Source: Anaerolineae bacterium (lineage in GTDB: Bacteria > Chloroflexota > Anaerolineae > Promineifilales > Promineifilaceae). Taken from it: 38,351 nt of DNA. The stretch spans positions 1 through 38,351 of the forward strand of contig JAHBVI010000062.1 of the NCBI GenBank assembly GCA_019637635.1, written 5' to 3'. A model generated the notes under the pieces. It worked only from the letters and a program-made list of their open reading frames with translations. It made no database searches and was not told where the DNA came from. Positions within the stretch are counted from its first letter, which is position 1. The number at the start of each line of letters is the position of its first letter. The translations under genes were made by a program, and so were the position numbers. Shown here in pieces: positions 8,349 to 16,628 of the stretch.

Positions 8349-8521
8349 GAGGTGGGTCAGCAATTCTCAATTTGGCTGGCGGCGGCAGATAAATCTGCAC
8401 CAACAAGAGGCAAAGTCGGCCTTCGCCGACTGGCGCCCAGCCCACGAAGGTGGGCTTTGCTTTGTGTAGGCGCGATTTTAATCGCCGGCTCTCGGTAAAT
8501 TGAGAATTGCTGGAGGTGGGT
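8349..8521. mobile_element. MITE-like element with terminal inverted repeats and target duplication
   Basis: A 155-bp non-coding element (8358-8512) ends in perfect 16-bp inverted repeats, CAGCAATTCTCAATTT on the left and its complement on the right. It is flanked on both sides by the same 9-bp direct repeat GAGGTGGGT (8349-8357 and 8513-8521). That is the signature of a transposition event. The interior contains GCGGCAGATAAATCTGCACC, two short fold-backs (GTCGGCCTTCGCCGAC and CCCACGAAGGTGGG) and a CGATTTTAATCG motif. A related, decayed and interrupted copy is at about 37455-37778. No transposase is encoded, so it would be mobilised in trans. Confidence 0.85.
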
Positions 8522-8571
8522 CCAGGTAGATGTAATTGTCATTCAGTTTTGTATGGCAAAAAAAACAAATG

Positions 8572-8602
8572 TGACTTCCCTGTTACTCGTTTGCGGTATA
8601 CT
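8572..8602 (+). promoter_or_regulatory. weak promoter candidate for the alpha/beta hydrolase gene
   Basis: TATACT at 8597-8602 resembles a -10 element. The best upstream hexamer, TGACTT at 8572-8577, is 19 bp away, so the match is imperfect. If used, transcription would begin just ahead of the palindrome at 8614-8646, a sensible operator position. Confidence 0.3.
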
Positions 8603-8613
8603 CCTGGCATTCA

Positions 8614-8646
8614 AGATTGGTTCAATCTCTCAGATTGAGCCAATCT
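8614..8646. repeat. 33-bp AGATTGGTTCAATCT palindrome, copy 1
   Basis: Left arm AGATTGGTTCAATCT (8614-8628), a CTC centre, right arm AGATTGAGCCAATCT (8632-8646): 15-bp arms with one mismatch. It lies 25 bp upstream of the hydrolase start codon, between the candidate -10 and the ribosome binding site. The same palindrome is found at 13832-13862 and 25298-25330. Confidence 0.85.
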
Positions 8647-8670
8647 ACACAAAATAAGGAGAAAAATAAA

Positions 8671-9720
8671 ATGTCTGCCCCCACATTACCCGGAATCACA
8701 TCCAAAATGGTGCCAACCGCTCGCCTCCATACCCACGTCTTACTGCGTGGGGCGGCAGATGGTGTGCCCGTTGTTTTCATTCACGGCAACTTTTCATCGG
8801 CCACCTATTGGGAAGAAACAATGTTGGCCTTGCCCGATGGCTACTTCTGCATCGCCCCCGACCTGCGCGGTTATGGCGACAGCGAAGACCTGCTGGTAGA
8901 CGCCACCCGTGGCGCGCGCGACTGGGCCGATGACCTGAAAGCATTGTCTGACGCCTTTGGCGACCGGCCGGCCCATCTGGTGGGTTGGTCACTTGGCGGC
9001 GGCGTCATCATGCAATTCCTGCTCGACTACCCCGAATTGGTCGCCTCACTGACGCTGGTCAACCCCATCAGCCCGTATGGGTTTGGCGGTACGAAGGGGG
9101 TAGATGGCGTCCCCTGTTATGATGATTGTGCCGGTTCCGGCGGCGGCGTGGTTAACCCGGAGTTTATCCGCCGTATCCAGGAAGGAGATCGCAGTGCCGA
9201 AGACCCCAACTCGCCGCGTAACGTGATCAACACTTTCTATTACAAAGCGCCGTTTCAGGCCGCACGCGAAGAGGAGTTTTTAACGGCCGCCTTGTTGCAA
9301 AGAACAGGCGAAGGCCGCTACCCCGGCGACCTGACACCTTCAGTCAACTGGCCCAACGTAGCCCCCGGCCAATACGGCCCCATCAACGCTACCAGCCCGA
9401 AGTATTTCAACGTCAGTGCCCTAGCCCAATCGCCGCACAAACCACCCATCCTCTGGGTGCGCGGCGACAGCGACATGATCGTGGCCGACAACTCCTTTTT
9501 TGATATGGGTACATTGGGGCAACTGGGGTATGTGCCCGGCTGGCCCGGTGCTGACGTTTACCCGCCGCAGCCAATGGTTTCGCAAACGCGGGCCGTGCTG
9601 GAACAGTATCAGGCCAATGGCGGCGCGTATCAGGAAGTAGTCATCGCCGACGCCGCCCACAGCCCCCACATCGAAAAACCGGAAGCGTTTATGCAGGCGT
9701 TCCTGGCTCATTTAGGATGA
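8671..9720 (+). CDS. alpha/beta-fold hydrolase
   Basis: A 349-residue alpha/beta hydrolase with no signal peptide, so probably cytoplasmic. VVFIHGNFSSATYW gives the HG oxyanion region, and GWSLGGG near residue 109 carries the nucleophilic Ser. The acid is probably in GDSDMIVADNS and the His in DAAHSPHIEKPEAF near the C-terminus. It is longer than the 260-300 residues typical of the family because of a cap/insert that includes YGFGGTKGVDGVPCYDDCAGSGGG (split by two Cys and glycines). The start at ATG 8671 is set by AAGGAGAA upstream; the longer in-frame reading from 8617 would run through the palindrome. Substrate unknown; an ester or C-C hydrolase role is only a family inference. Confidence 0.88.
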   Translation: MSAPTLPGITSKMVPTARLHTHVLLRGAADGVPVVFIHGNFSSATYWEETMLALPDGYFCIAPDLRGYGDSEDLLVDATRGARDWADDLKALSDAFGDRPAHLVGWSLGGGVIMQFLLDYPELVASLTLVNPISPYGFGGTKGVDGVPCYDDCAGSGGGVVNPEFIRRIQEGDRSAEDPNSPRNVINTFYYKAPFQAAREEEFLTAALLQRTGEGRYPGDLTPSVNWPNVAPGQYGPINATSPKYFNVSALAQSPHKPPILWVRGDSDMIVADNSFFDMGTLGQLGYVPGWPGADVYPPQPMVSQTRAVLEQYQANGGAYQEVVIADAAHSPHIEKPEAFMQAFLAHLG

Positions 9721-9737
9721 TAGGCACACCCATCATT

Positions 9738-10193
9738 TTATTGAGTGATAAGCGCATAATAATAATCACGCTCTAGCCAGGCCAGTTCAAAGTCGCCTCG
9801 AGACACGGCAATGGGGGCCTGGGTGAAATAGGGGTCGTTTACGTAGATGGTGGCATCATCAATACCCACGACAACGATTGCGTGGTCTGTGCTGTAGTCC
9901 CAGTAGGGCAATTCGCCGGTGCGGACAAAAACTATGATCGGTTGACCTTGCGCCAACAAGTTCTCTATACCACCCATATCCGTCACACGATAGGTAACAG
10001 ACAGGTTCAGTTGTTCTAAAAAACGGACATGGCTGGCAGGTGCGCCAAATGGTTTGATTTTTAGCAGTTGTAAGAGCTGGGGATAATCAATAGAACGATT
10101 GAGGTAATCGAGTACCATGGCGGCACAGGCAGCCAGGCAGTCTCCCTCATTTTGCTGTTTCTGATGAGGGACGGTTAACAAGGTCTTGGGCAC
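9738..10193 (-). CDS. C39-like papain-fold peptidase domain protein
   Basis: A 151-residue single-domain protein of the peptidase C39-like family. The catalytic Cys lies in QNEGDCLAACAAMVLDYL near the N-terminus, the His in TDHAIVVVGID and the Asp/Asn in YVNDPYF, so the triad looks complete. Such domains cleave double-glycine leaders in peptide exporters or act as stand-alone peptidases. Here no transporter domain is attached. I chose GTG 10193, which has GGAG about 10 nt upstream; TTG at 10202 is the alternative. The gene overlaps the end of the upstream 118-residue gene by about 47 nt, implying translational coupling. It is convergent with the hydrolase, 17 nt away. Base composition is more AT-rich than its neighbours and no ACGGCCGT octamer occurs here. 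Confidence 0.8.
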   Translation of the reverse strand: MPKTLLTVPHQKQQNEGDCLAACAAMVLDYLNRSIDYPQLLQLLKIKPFGAPASHVRFLEQLNLSVTYRVTDMGGIENLLAQGQPIIVFVRTGELPYWDYSTDHAIVVVGIDDATIYVNDPYFTQAPIAVSRGDFELAWLERDYYYALITQ

Positions 10194-10503
10194 GTGCCTC
10201 AATCTCCGTAATTTGTTGGGGCGAAATGTGCATTTGTCCAGATTCTACGTCAACGTCTATAGTCCCAACTTCGCCGACGTTACCAATTGAAGCCAATGAC
10301 AAGACAACCGGCACACGCCAACAAATGCGATCACCCAAAACCAACGTTGGTTCAGCAGCATGCATCATGTAGCTGATTTCGCTTAAGACAAAACTGTTGA
10401 CCTTTTGCCGGGCCGCATACGCGGAAATGTTGATGTCGGCCGTGACTTTAATGTCAACTTCAAGGCGTCCTATCTTGGGTAATGATTCCACATGTGCTGT
10501 CAT
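10147..10503 (-). CDS. unknown small protein paired with the C39-like peptidase
   Basis: A 118-residue protein I do not recognise. It has no signal peptide or membrane segment. Predicted strands are rich in Val/Ile (LEVDIKVTADINIS; RICWRVPVVLSLASIG; GEVGTIDVDVESGQMHIS). The central pattern of a Trp-x-Val-Pro strand followed by a G-x-VG-x-I-x-VD turn resembles PepSY-like or small beta folds, but this is weak. The C-terminal 25 residues look helical and polar. AGAGGT precedes ATG 10503. The reading frame overlaps the peptidase gene, so the two products probably act together, for example as substrate, inhibitor or scaffold of the peptidase; that is inference. Confidence 0.7.
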   Translation of the reverse strand: MTAHVESLPKIGRLEVDIKVTADINISAYAARQKVNSFVLSEISYMMHAAEPTLVLGDRICWRVPVVLSLASIGNVGEVGTIDVDVESGQMHISPQQITEIEARAQDLVNRPSSETAK

Positions 10504-10590
10504 AAGTACCTCTTGCCCGGTTCATTATAACACTTCTTCACAAATGGTGAACCAGTAGATTACGCTCTCTGGATTTCACACTGAGATTGT

Positions 10591-13500
10591 ATGTATCCAT
10601 CTAATCTGATTGTCCGCACCAAGTTGGCGCCGCCGCGCGCGCAGAAGTATACGCTGCCACGGCCACGCCTGACGCAGCGGTTGTTGGAAGCGCGCGACTA
10701 TCGCCTGACCATTGTGCAGGCGGGCACGGGCTATGGCAAGAGTACGGCGCTGGCGGCGTTGGCCGGGGAGCCGCTGTCCCTCATCTGGTATCGTCTGGAC
10801 GCCGAAGATAGAGACCCGCAGCGGTTTCTGACCCATTTGTTGCATGGGTTTGTGACGGCGTTGCCGGGATTGTCGGACGCGCCGCTGGCAGTTTTGGAGG
10901 AGTGGAGCAGTAATCGTGGCGTTGTGCCCTGGACGGCCGTGACCGACAGCCTCATCAACGAATGCAGCCGCGCTATCCCGCCTGATTACCCGCTCTTTCT
11001 GGTGCTGGACGACGTTCACCAGTTGCAGCAGACCGGCGATTCCATCCTCATCCTGGATCGGCTTACCGGGTTAGCGCCGGACAATCTGCACATCATCCTG
11101 GCCACGCGCCATCCCATTGCCATGCCCACCCTGCTCAACTGGCGCGTCAAAGGGGAAGTGCTGGAGATTGAACAGGCCGAACTGGCCTTTACGCCGGTGG
11201 AAATTGACGCCCTGTTCCGCACCCGCTACGGCCATGACCTGACGCTGGAACAGGCGGCGCTGCTGGTGGAAAAACTGGAAGGGTGGCCTATCGCCTTGCA
11301 GCTCGTCTGGAAAAATCTGCAAAAAGATAACGGCGCTACTTTTGCCGAAGCGGTGGCCCAACTGTCCGGCTCCACCGGCGACCTGTTTGCTTATCTGACG
11401 CAAGAGGTATTGGCGCAGCAGCCGGCTGACATCCGCGCATTTTTGCACCTCACCTCCGTCTTGCGCCAGATGACGGCCAGGCGCTGTGACTACGTGCGTA
11501 ACGCCCACGACAGCCAGCAAATCTTGAATTACCTGCTGGAAAATGGCCTGTTTGTGGTGGATGCCGGTGAGGGGCAGGTGCGCTACCACCGCCTGTTCCG
11601 CGAACTGCTGACGCAGCAGCTTTCCGCCGCTGAAGCCCAGGCCGCCCACCGGCGGGCCGCCGTGTATGCCCAGGAACAAGGGGAGGAGGAAACGGCCGTA
11701 TACCACTGGCTGCAAGCGGCGGCCTTTCCCGAAGCGGCGGCGCTCTTAACGGACATGGGGCAGGAGATGGTGCGCAACGGCCGTTTAGACACATTGGCCG
11801 GTTGGATTGGCGCCTTACCGGCGGACACGCTGGCCAATCAGCCGCCGCTGCTCACCTACCTGGGCGATATTGCCCGGCTGCACAGCCGTTTTGAGGTGGC
11901 GCTGGGCTGGTACCAGCAGGCCGAAAAACGCAGCCGCCTGTTAAACGACATCCCGGCGTTAAGCCAGGCCCTACGCGGCCAGGCGCGGGTCTACCTGGAC
12001 ACGGTGAACCCCAATCAGGCCGAACAGCTTTTGCAAGAGGCGCTCAGTCTGGCCGATGGGCAGGATGACCGGGAGAGCCGCGCCCGTTTGTGCGAATTAT
12101 TGGCCGAAAACCTGCTGAACCTGGGCCGCCCGGAGGAAGCGCGCCAGTACCAGGCGCAGGTGCGCGAACTGCGCCAGGAAGGCCCCACCCAGGTGGAACT
12201 GCCGGTACGCATTTTGCTGCGCACCGGGCGGCTGGCCGAGGCGCGGCGGCTGCTGGAAGAGCAGGCGGAAAAGGAGCGGCGCGAACCGGTTTTGCGCCCC
12301 CGCGCCCACCGCGAAACGCTGCTGCTGCTGTCGCTCATTCTGGCGTATCAGGGGGAACAGGAGTTGGCCATGCAAACGGCCGTTGAAGGCACCGAACGTG
12401 GCCGGGCGTTACATTCGGATTTTGTCACGGCCGTAGGGTATATGCGGCAGGGGCACGCCTGGACGCTGCTGAAAAATGAAACCGGCTACCGCGAAGCCGC
12501 CCGCTGCCATGAAGAAGCCATTCGTTTTAGCGACCGGCTGGATGTGCCCCGGCTGAAGGTAGAAGCCAGTTGGGGGCTGTGCCAAGCGCATGGGTTCCGG
12601 GGTGATCTGGACACGGCCGTGCAGGTAGCTACACAAGGAATCGAAATCTCCCGCGCGGCCGGCGATGAATGGATTGAGGCCGGTATCCGCGTCGTCATGG
12701 GCGCGGCCTATCTTTTGGCAAACCAGCCCCATGAGGCCGCTGGCTGGCTGGCCCAGGCCATCATCGGCTTCCGCGCCTGTGGCGACCCCTATGGTGAAGC
12801 CGTCGCTCGCCTGTGGCAATGCCTGCTCTGGCGGCAAACCGGCGACGAGGCCCGTTTGTCGCGCGACATCGCCATCTTGCTCAAACTGTGCCAGGCGCAT
12901 GGCTATGACATGTTGTTTTTGCGCTCCACCCTGTTGGGACCGCCAGATATTCACGCGCTGGTGCCGCTGCTCCTGTTTGCCCGCGAAACCCGGCAAGAGA
13001 GCGCCTACGCCGAAAATCTATTGGCGCAGTTGGGCCTGTCTGCCCTGGAACTGCACCCCGGTTACCAGTTGCGGGTGCAAACCCTGGGCACGTTTCGTCT
13101 CTGGCGCGGCGCGGAAGAAGTGCCCCACCGCGCGTGGCAGCGCAAAAAGGCATTGCAGCTTTTTTTGCTCTTTGTGGCCCATCACGGCCAGGTGCTGCAC
13201 CGCGAACAAATCTGCGATCTGCTCTGGCCGGAAATGGCCCCCGATGACGCCGTGCGTGACTTCAAAATTGCCTACAGCGCCATGTGCGCCGTGCTGGAGC
13301 CGGAACGGCAGCGCCACGCCCCATCCGCCTTCATTTTGCGCAAAGGGGTGCGCTACGGTTTGCGGTTAGAGGCAGATTTGTGGCTGGATGCGGCCGAATT
13401 TGAGCGGCTGCTGGCGCAGACCGACCGCCTGTTCAAACAAGACCCGGCGGCGGCTATTCCCCACTACAAACGCGGGCTGTCGTTGTACCAGGGCGATTAC

Positions 13501-13833
13501 CTGCAAGCGTACCCCTATTACGACTGGGCCAGCGCCGAGCAGGAGCGTTTGCGGGCGCTCTATTTGCAAGCGGCGGCGCGGCTGGCGCAGGCGTTGGTGG
13601 CGCAGGAAACGTGGGAGGAGGCGGCGCAGGTATGCCAGGCAATTTTAGTCCGTGACGATGGCGCGGAGGAAGCGTACCGGCTGCTGATGCTGGCGTATGC
13701 CGGGCAGGGGAACCGTACCCAGGCGTTACACACGTATGAACGCTGCCGGGAGACGCTGCGGCACAAGTGGGGGGTGGAACCGATGCCCGAAACAACCAAA
13801 CTTTACGAAACGATCCGGCAAACGGGGGGATGA
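10591..13833 (+). CDS. MalT-like ATPase-TPR regulator with SARP (wHTH-BTAD) C-terminus
   Basis: A 1080-residue cytoplasmic regulator. Residues 1-300 are a STAND/MalT-type ATPase: Walker A AGTGYGKST at 44-52, Walker B LVLDDVH at 137-143. Residues about 330-800 are helical TPR-like repeats that act as sensor and oligomerisation scaffold. From about 826 comes a winged-helix DNA-binding domain (LRVQTLGTFRLWRG..., LLWPEMAPDDAVRDFK), and from about 920 a bacterial transcriptional activator (BTAD) domain ending in WGVEPMPETTKLYETI. The DNA-binding part is thus of SARP/OmpR type instead of the C-terminal LuxR helix-turn-helix of MalT. The gene is upstream of and co-oriented with the acyl-CoA ligase and HAAT transporter genes, so it is a candidate activator of that block. 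The ribosome binding site at 10591 is weak. Confidence 0.9.
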   Translation: MYPSNLIVRTKLAPPRAQKYTLPRPRLTQRLLEARDYRLTIVQAGTGYGKSTALAALAGEPLSLIWYRLDAEDRDPQRFLTHLLHGFVTALPGLSDAPLAVLEEWSSNRGVVPWTAVTDSLINECSRAIPPDYPLFLVLDDVHQLQQTGDSILILDRLTGLAPDNLHIILATRHPIAMPTLLNWRVKGEVLEIEQAELAFTPVEIDALFRTRYGHDLTLEQAALLVEKLEGWPIALQLVWKNLQKDNGATFAEAVAQLSGSTGDLFAYLTQEVLAQQPADIRAFLHLTSVLRQMTARRCDYVRNAHDSQQILNYLLENGLFVVDAGEGQVRYHRLFRELLTQQLSAAEAQAAHRRAAVYAQEQGEEETAVYHWLQAAAFPEAAALLTDMGQEMVRNGRLDTLAGWIGALPADTLANQPPLLTYLGDIARLHSRFEVALGWYQQAEKRSRLLNDIPALSQALRGQARVYLDTVNPNQAEQLLQEALSLADGQDDRESRARLCELLAENLLNLGRPEEARQYQAQVRELRQEGPTQVELPVRILLRTGRLAEARRLLEEQAEKERREPVLRPRAHRETLLLLSLILAYQGEQELAMQTAVEGTERGRALHSDFVTAVGYMRQGHAWTLLKNETGYREAARCHEEAIRFSDRLDVPRLKVEASWGLCQAHGFRGDLDTAVQVATQGIEISRAAGDEWIEAGIRVVMGAAYLLANQPHEAAGWLAQAIIGFRACGDPYGEAVARLWQCLLWRQTGDEARLSRDIAILLKLCQAHGYDMLFLRSTLLGPPDIHALVPLLLFARETRQESAYAENLLAQLGLSALELHPGYQLRVQTLGTFRLWRGAEEVPHRAWQRKKALQLFLLFVAHHGQVLHREQICDLLWPEMAPDDAVRDFKIAYSAMCAVLEPERQRHAPSAFILRKGVRYGLRLEADLWLDAAEFERLLAQTDRLFKQDPAAAIPHYKRGLSLYQGDYLQAYPYYDWASAEQERLRALYLQAAARLAQALVAQETWEEAAQVCQAILVRDDGAEEAYRLLMLAYAGQGNRTQALHTYERCRETLRHKWGVEPMPETTKLYETIRQTGG

Positions 13834-13862
13834 TTGATTCAATCTCCGCGATTGAACCAATC
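13832..13862. repeat. AGATTGGTTCAATCT-type palindrome, copy 2
   Basis: GATTGATTCAATC (13832-13844) pairs with GATTGAACCAATC (about 13850-13862) with one mismatch. It begins at the stop codon of the large regulator and lies 245 bp upstream of the acyl-CoA ligase start. It is the second of three copies of this palindrome in the window. Confidence 0.8.
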
Positions 13863-13872
13863 TCAATCATTC

Positions 13873-13928
13873 ACCACAGAGCCACGGAGGCGCAGAGAAT
13901 TCTGGTTTTTCCTCTGTGCCTCTGTGGT
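13873..13928. repeat. ACCACAGAG...CTCTGTGGT inverted repeat
   Basis: ACCACAGAG at 13873 opens a 25-nt arm whose complement CTCTGTGCCTCTGTGGT ends at 13928, with a T-rich loop before the right arm. Repeats of this wording (ACCACAGAGGCACAGAG) are common in intergenic regions of unrelated bacterial genomes. It could act as the terminator of the regulator gene. Confidence 0.7.
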
Positions 13929-13929
13929 C

Positions 13930-14107
13930 AGGTCTTTTTACGCTTTTGGCGCACATTAAGGTCTCGTGGCAGTGGGGGTGCGGCGCAATTTTTTCAGTGC
14001 GCTTTGGCGCTCTCCCTGTGGCGCCTGGGAATTCTTTTCCCAGGGGATTGTTACTGGCTGGTAACTGCCTTGTGTTAGGATGCGCCCACGAAGAGGAGAT
14101 GGGCCAC
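13930..14107. promoter_or_regulatory. leader region of the acyl-CoA ligase gene
   Basis: No gene here; the reading frame of the ligase is open but lacks a start with a good ribosome binding site before 14099. A small hairpin, CTGGGAATTCTTTTCCCAG around 14027-14045, and TTACTGGCTGGTAA just after it are visible. GAAGAGGAG at 14090-14098 is the ribosome binding site. Confidence 0.4.
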
Positions 14108-15616
14108 ATGCACGCTGGCGATTTACTGAGCAAACGGGCGGAATTAACACCAGATCGAGAAGCCCTGCTGGAACTGGCAACCAGCCGCCGGTTTACCTAT
14201 GCAGAACTCAATGCCCGCGCCAACCGGGCCGCCAACTGGCTGCGCGATTATGGCGTGGGATTGGGCGACCGGGTAGCGCTGCTGGCGCACAACAGTGTGC
14301 TGTTTGTGGATTTGCTCTATGGCTGCGGCAAGATTGGCGCGGTGTTTACGCCGCTGAACTGGCGGCTGGCGGCGGCGGAGCTACGTTATATTGTGAATGA
14401 TTGTACGCCGTGCTTTTTGATTTTCGGCCCGGAATTTGAGGCGGTATTGGCAGAACTGCGGGGCCACATTCAGGTGGAACACGTGGTGTCCGAACATCTT
14501 GGGGAGGCGGCGATGGCCAAACGGCCGTCTACCGAACCCCCGCGCCCTGTTGACCTGAACGGCGAATCGCCGCACTGCATTCTGTACACCTCCGGCACCA
14601 CCGGCAAGCCCAAAGGGGCCATTATTCCCCACCGCCAGCTTTTGTGGAACGCCATCAACACCGTTATCAGTTGGGAATTGACGGCCGTTGACGTTGCCCC
14701 TATTTTCACCCCCATGTTTCATTCCGGCGGCCTGTTTGTTTTTCTGACTCCTCTGTTTTACGTTGGTGGTCGCGTGGTGATGGCCCGCGAATTTGACGCT
14801 GAAGAATCGCTGCGGGTGATGGAGCGAGAGGGCTGCACGGTGGTGCTGGGTGTACCTACGTTGTTTCAGGTGTGGCTCAAGACCGCCATTTTGCCGAAAA
14901 TTGATTTTAGCCGGATGCGCTGGTTCATCAGCGGCGGCGCGCCCTGCCCACTCTCACTGCTGGCAGCCTGGCGGCAGGCTACCGGCTGTGTTTTTCGCCA
15001 GGGCTACGGCCTGACCGAAGTAGGGCCGAACTGCTTTACCATGAGCGACGAGGAATCGGTGCGCAAGGCGGGTTCGGTGGGCAAACCGATTTTTCACAGC
15101 CAGATGCGCCTGGTGGATGGCAACGGCCGTGACGTGCCAATGGGCGAAACGGGCGAACTTATCATTCGTGGCCCGCACGTCTGCGCCGGTTATCTGAACA
15201 ATCCCCAGGCCACGGCCGAATCGCTGCGCGACGGCTGGTTTTATACCGGCGACATGGCCCGCCAGGACGCCGATGGCTACTTTACCATCGCCGGTCGCTT
15301 CAAAGACATGATCATCAGCGGCGGCGAGAATGTGTATGCGGCCGAAGTAGAGGCGATCTTCCTGGCGCATCCGGCAGTGGCCGAGTGCGCCCTCATCGGC
15401 CAGCCGGACGAAACGTGGGGCGAGGTGGGTTTGATGGTGACGGTGTTGGCGGCGGGGCAAACGGCCACAGAAGAAGAACTGCAAGAGTTTTGCCGCCAAC
15501 GCCTGGCCCGCTACAAAGTCCCCCGCCGCGTCATTTTTACCGATGCCCTGCCTTATTCACCCTATGGTAAGGTGATGAAGGCGGAATTGAAGCAGAGATA
15601 TTTGGTAATTGAGTAA
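14108..15616 (+). CDS. acyl-CoA synthetase (AMP-binding, ANL superfamily), first copy
   Basis: A 502-residue adenylate-forming ligase that activates a carboxylic acid with ATP and then CoA. Core motifs are all intact: the P-loop ILYTSGTTGKPKGAIIPH, the A5 motif GYGLTEVGP, YTGDMARQDADGYF, the hinge GRFKDMIISGGENVYAAEVE and the A10 catalytic lysine in YSPYGKVMKAELK. The start was set at ATG 14108 (AGGAG 9 nt upstream; ATG 14099 is out of the best spacing) because family homology begins at MHAGDLLSKRAE. It belongs to the long/medium-chain or aryl acyl-CoA ligase group; the acid cannot be named. A second ligase of the same type is at 22581-24122 on the other strand. Confidence 0.93.
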   Translation: MHAGDLLSKRAELTPDREALLELATSRRFTYAELNARANRAANWLRDYGVGLGDRVALLAHNSVLFVDLLYGCGKIGAVFTPLNWRLAAAELRYIVNDCTPCFLIFGPEFEAVLAELRGHIQVEHVVSEHLGEAAMAKRPSTEPPRPVDLNGESPHCILYTSGTTGKPKGAIIPHRQLLWNAINTVISWELTAVDVAPIFTPMFHSGGLFVFLTPLFYVGGRVVMAREFDAEESLRVMEREGCTVVLGVPTLFQVWLKTAILPKIDFSRMRWFISGGAPCPLSLLAAWRQATGCVFRQGYGLTEVGPNCFTMSDEESVRKAGSVGKPIFHSQMRLVDGNGRDVPMGETGELIIRGPHVCAGYLNNPQATAESLRDGWFYTGDMARQDADGYFTIAGRFKDMIISGGENVYAAEVEAIFLAHPAVAECALIGQPDETWGEVGLMVTVLAAGQTATEEELQEFCRQRLARYKVPRRVIFTDALPYSPYGKVMKAELKQRYLVIE

Positions 15617-15653
15617 TTGAGTAATTGGGTAAATTACGTAATTACTCAATTAC
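15605..15653. repeat. iterated GTAATTGAG spacer with fold-back
   Basis: Between the ligase and the second hydrolase the spacer reads GTAATTGA, GTAATTGA, GTAATTGG and then AATTACGTAATTACTCAATTAC, the complement of the first units. It leaves no recognisable ribosome binding site for the next gene. Confidence 0.8.
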
Positions 15654-15663
15654 ATATCACAAC

Positions 15664-16470
15664 ATGCCGACGATTAACGCAAACAATATCCACATTGAAT
15701 ACGACGTTCATGGTTCTGGCGAGCCGCTGCTGCTGATTGCCGGGTTGGGCTATGACCGCTGGATGTGGCACAAGATGATCCCCGGTCTGGCGGCCCATTT
15801 CCAGGTGATTGCCTTTGACAACCGCGGCGTGGGTGGCACGGACAAACCCAAGGGGCCATACACGGCGCAATTGTTGGCCGATGATACGGCCGCTTTGTTA
15901 ACGGCATTGGGGATTGAGAGAACGGCCGTACTCGGACACTCCATGGGCGGTTTTGTGGCCCAGGCATTGGCGCTCACTTACCCGCACCTGGTCAGCAAGC
16001 TGCTCCTCTCGGCGACGAACTTTGGCGGCCCCAACCACATCCGCATTACCCAGGAGGCGCTGCTGGTGCTGATGGATACCAGGGGCGACCCCATCGAACG
16101 GCTGCGGCGCGGTATCCTGGTCAGCACTGCGCCCGGTTTTGCCGAAGCGCATCCCGAATTTATCGAGGAATGGGTGGCTTACCGGGCGGCGCATCCCATA
16201 GACCCGGCGGCGTATGAGGCGCAGTTAGCCATTGGCCTAGCGTTGATGTCTGAGGAGGCCAGTTTTGAACACAAACTGGCCCAGGTGCAGGCGCCGACGC
16301 TGATTTTGTTTGGCGATGGCGACAAGGTGGTGCCGCCGGGCAATGCCGCTTTGTTGGCGCGGCAGATACCGGATAGTCAGGTAGTCTTGCTGCCGGGCGT
16401 GGGACACTTTTACCCGTTTGAAGCGCCGGAACTGGCGGTGACGGCCGTGACGCAGTTTTCAGGTACATGA
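15664..16470 (+). CDS. alpha/beta-fold hydrolase (3-oxoadipate enol-lactonase-like)
   Basis: A 268-residue compact alpha/beta hydrolase, the usual length for the family. LLLIAGLGYDRWMW gives the oxyanion segment, DNRGVGGTDKP the typical post-strand motif, GHSMGGFVAQ near residue 95 the nucleophilic Ser, FGDGDKVVPPGN the Asp and GVGHFYPFEAP the His. Members of this group include enol-lactonases, carboxylesterases and meta-cleavage hydrolases. The start at ATG 15664 is preferred over the TTG at 15625 because homology begins at MPTINANNIHIEYDVHGSG; the upstream spacer lacks a Shine-Dalgarno sequence, so translation may be coupled to the ligase gene 47 nt upstream. Confidence 0.9.
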   Translation: MPTINANNIHIEYDVHGSGEPLLLIAGLGYDRWMWHKMIPGLAAHFQVIAFDNRGVGGTDKPKGPYTAQLLADDTAALLTALGIERTAVLGHSMGGFVAQALALTYPHLVSKLLLSATNFGGPNHIRITQEALLVLMDTRGDPIERLRRGILVSTAPGFAEAHPEFIEEWVAYRAAHPIDPAAYEAQLAIGLALMSEEASFEHKLAQVQAPTLILFGDGDKVVPPGNAALLARQIPDSQVVLLPGVGHFYPFEAPELAVTAVTQFSGT

Positions 16471-16628
16471 AGACCCTAACGGTTTCTAAAACCCTTAGGC
16501 TCTCTGCCCTGTGGAGGGTTGCTATGGAATGATTTGCCGCAGAATTTTCAGCATTTATTAGTAAACGGCCGTAACCAATCCCCAACCGGACGGCCGTCAA
16601 TAATTAACTCTATGGAGGAGTAGAACCG
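16471..16628. promoter_or_regulatory. intergenic leader of the HAAT transporter operon
   Basis: A 158-nt gap. It holds an imperfect hairpin CCTAACGGTTT...AAACCCTTAGG (about 16478-16500), two ACGGCCGT octamers (about 16564 and 16590) and the GGAGGAG ribosome binding site at 16614-16620. No clear promoter pair was seen. Confidence 0.4.

Noticed and set aside
8358..8512. Riboswitch or leader of the hydrolase gene
   Set aside because: Perfect terminal repeats and a 9-bp flanking duplication explain the structure better as a mobile element.
12665..13369. Plus-strand 234-residue open frame inside the SARP-type regulator
   Set aside because: It is in another frame of a gene with continuous TPR and DNA-binding domains; codon positions favour the long frame.
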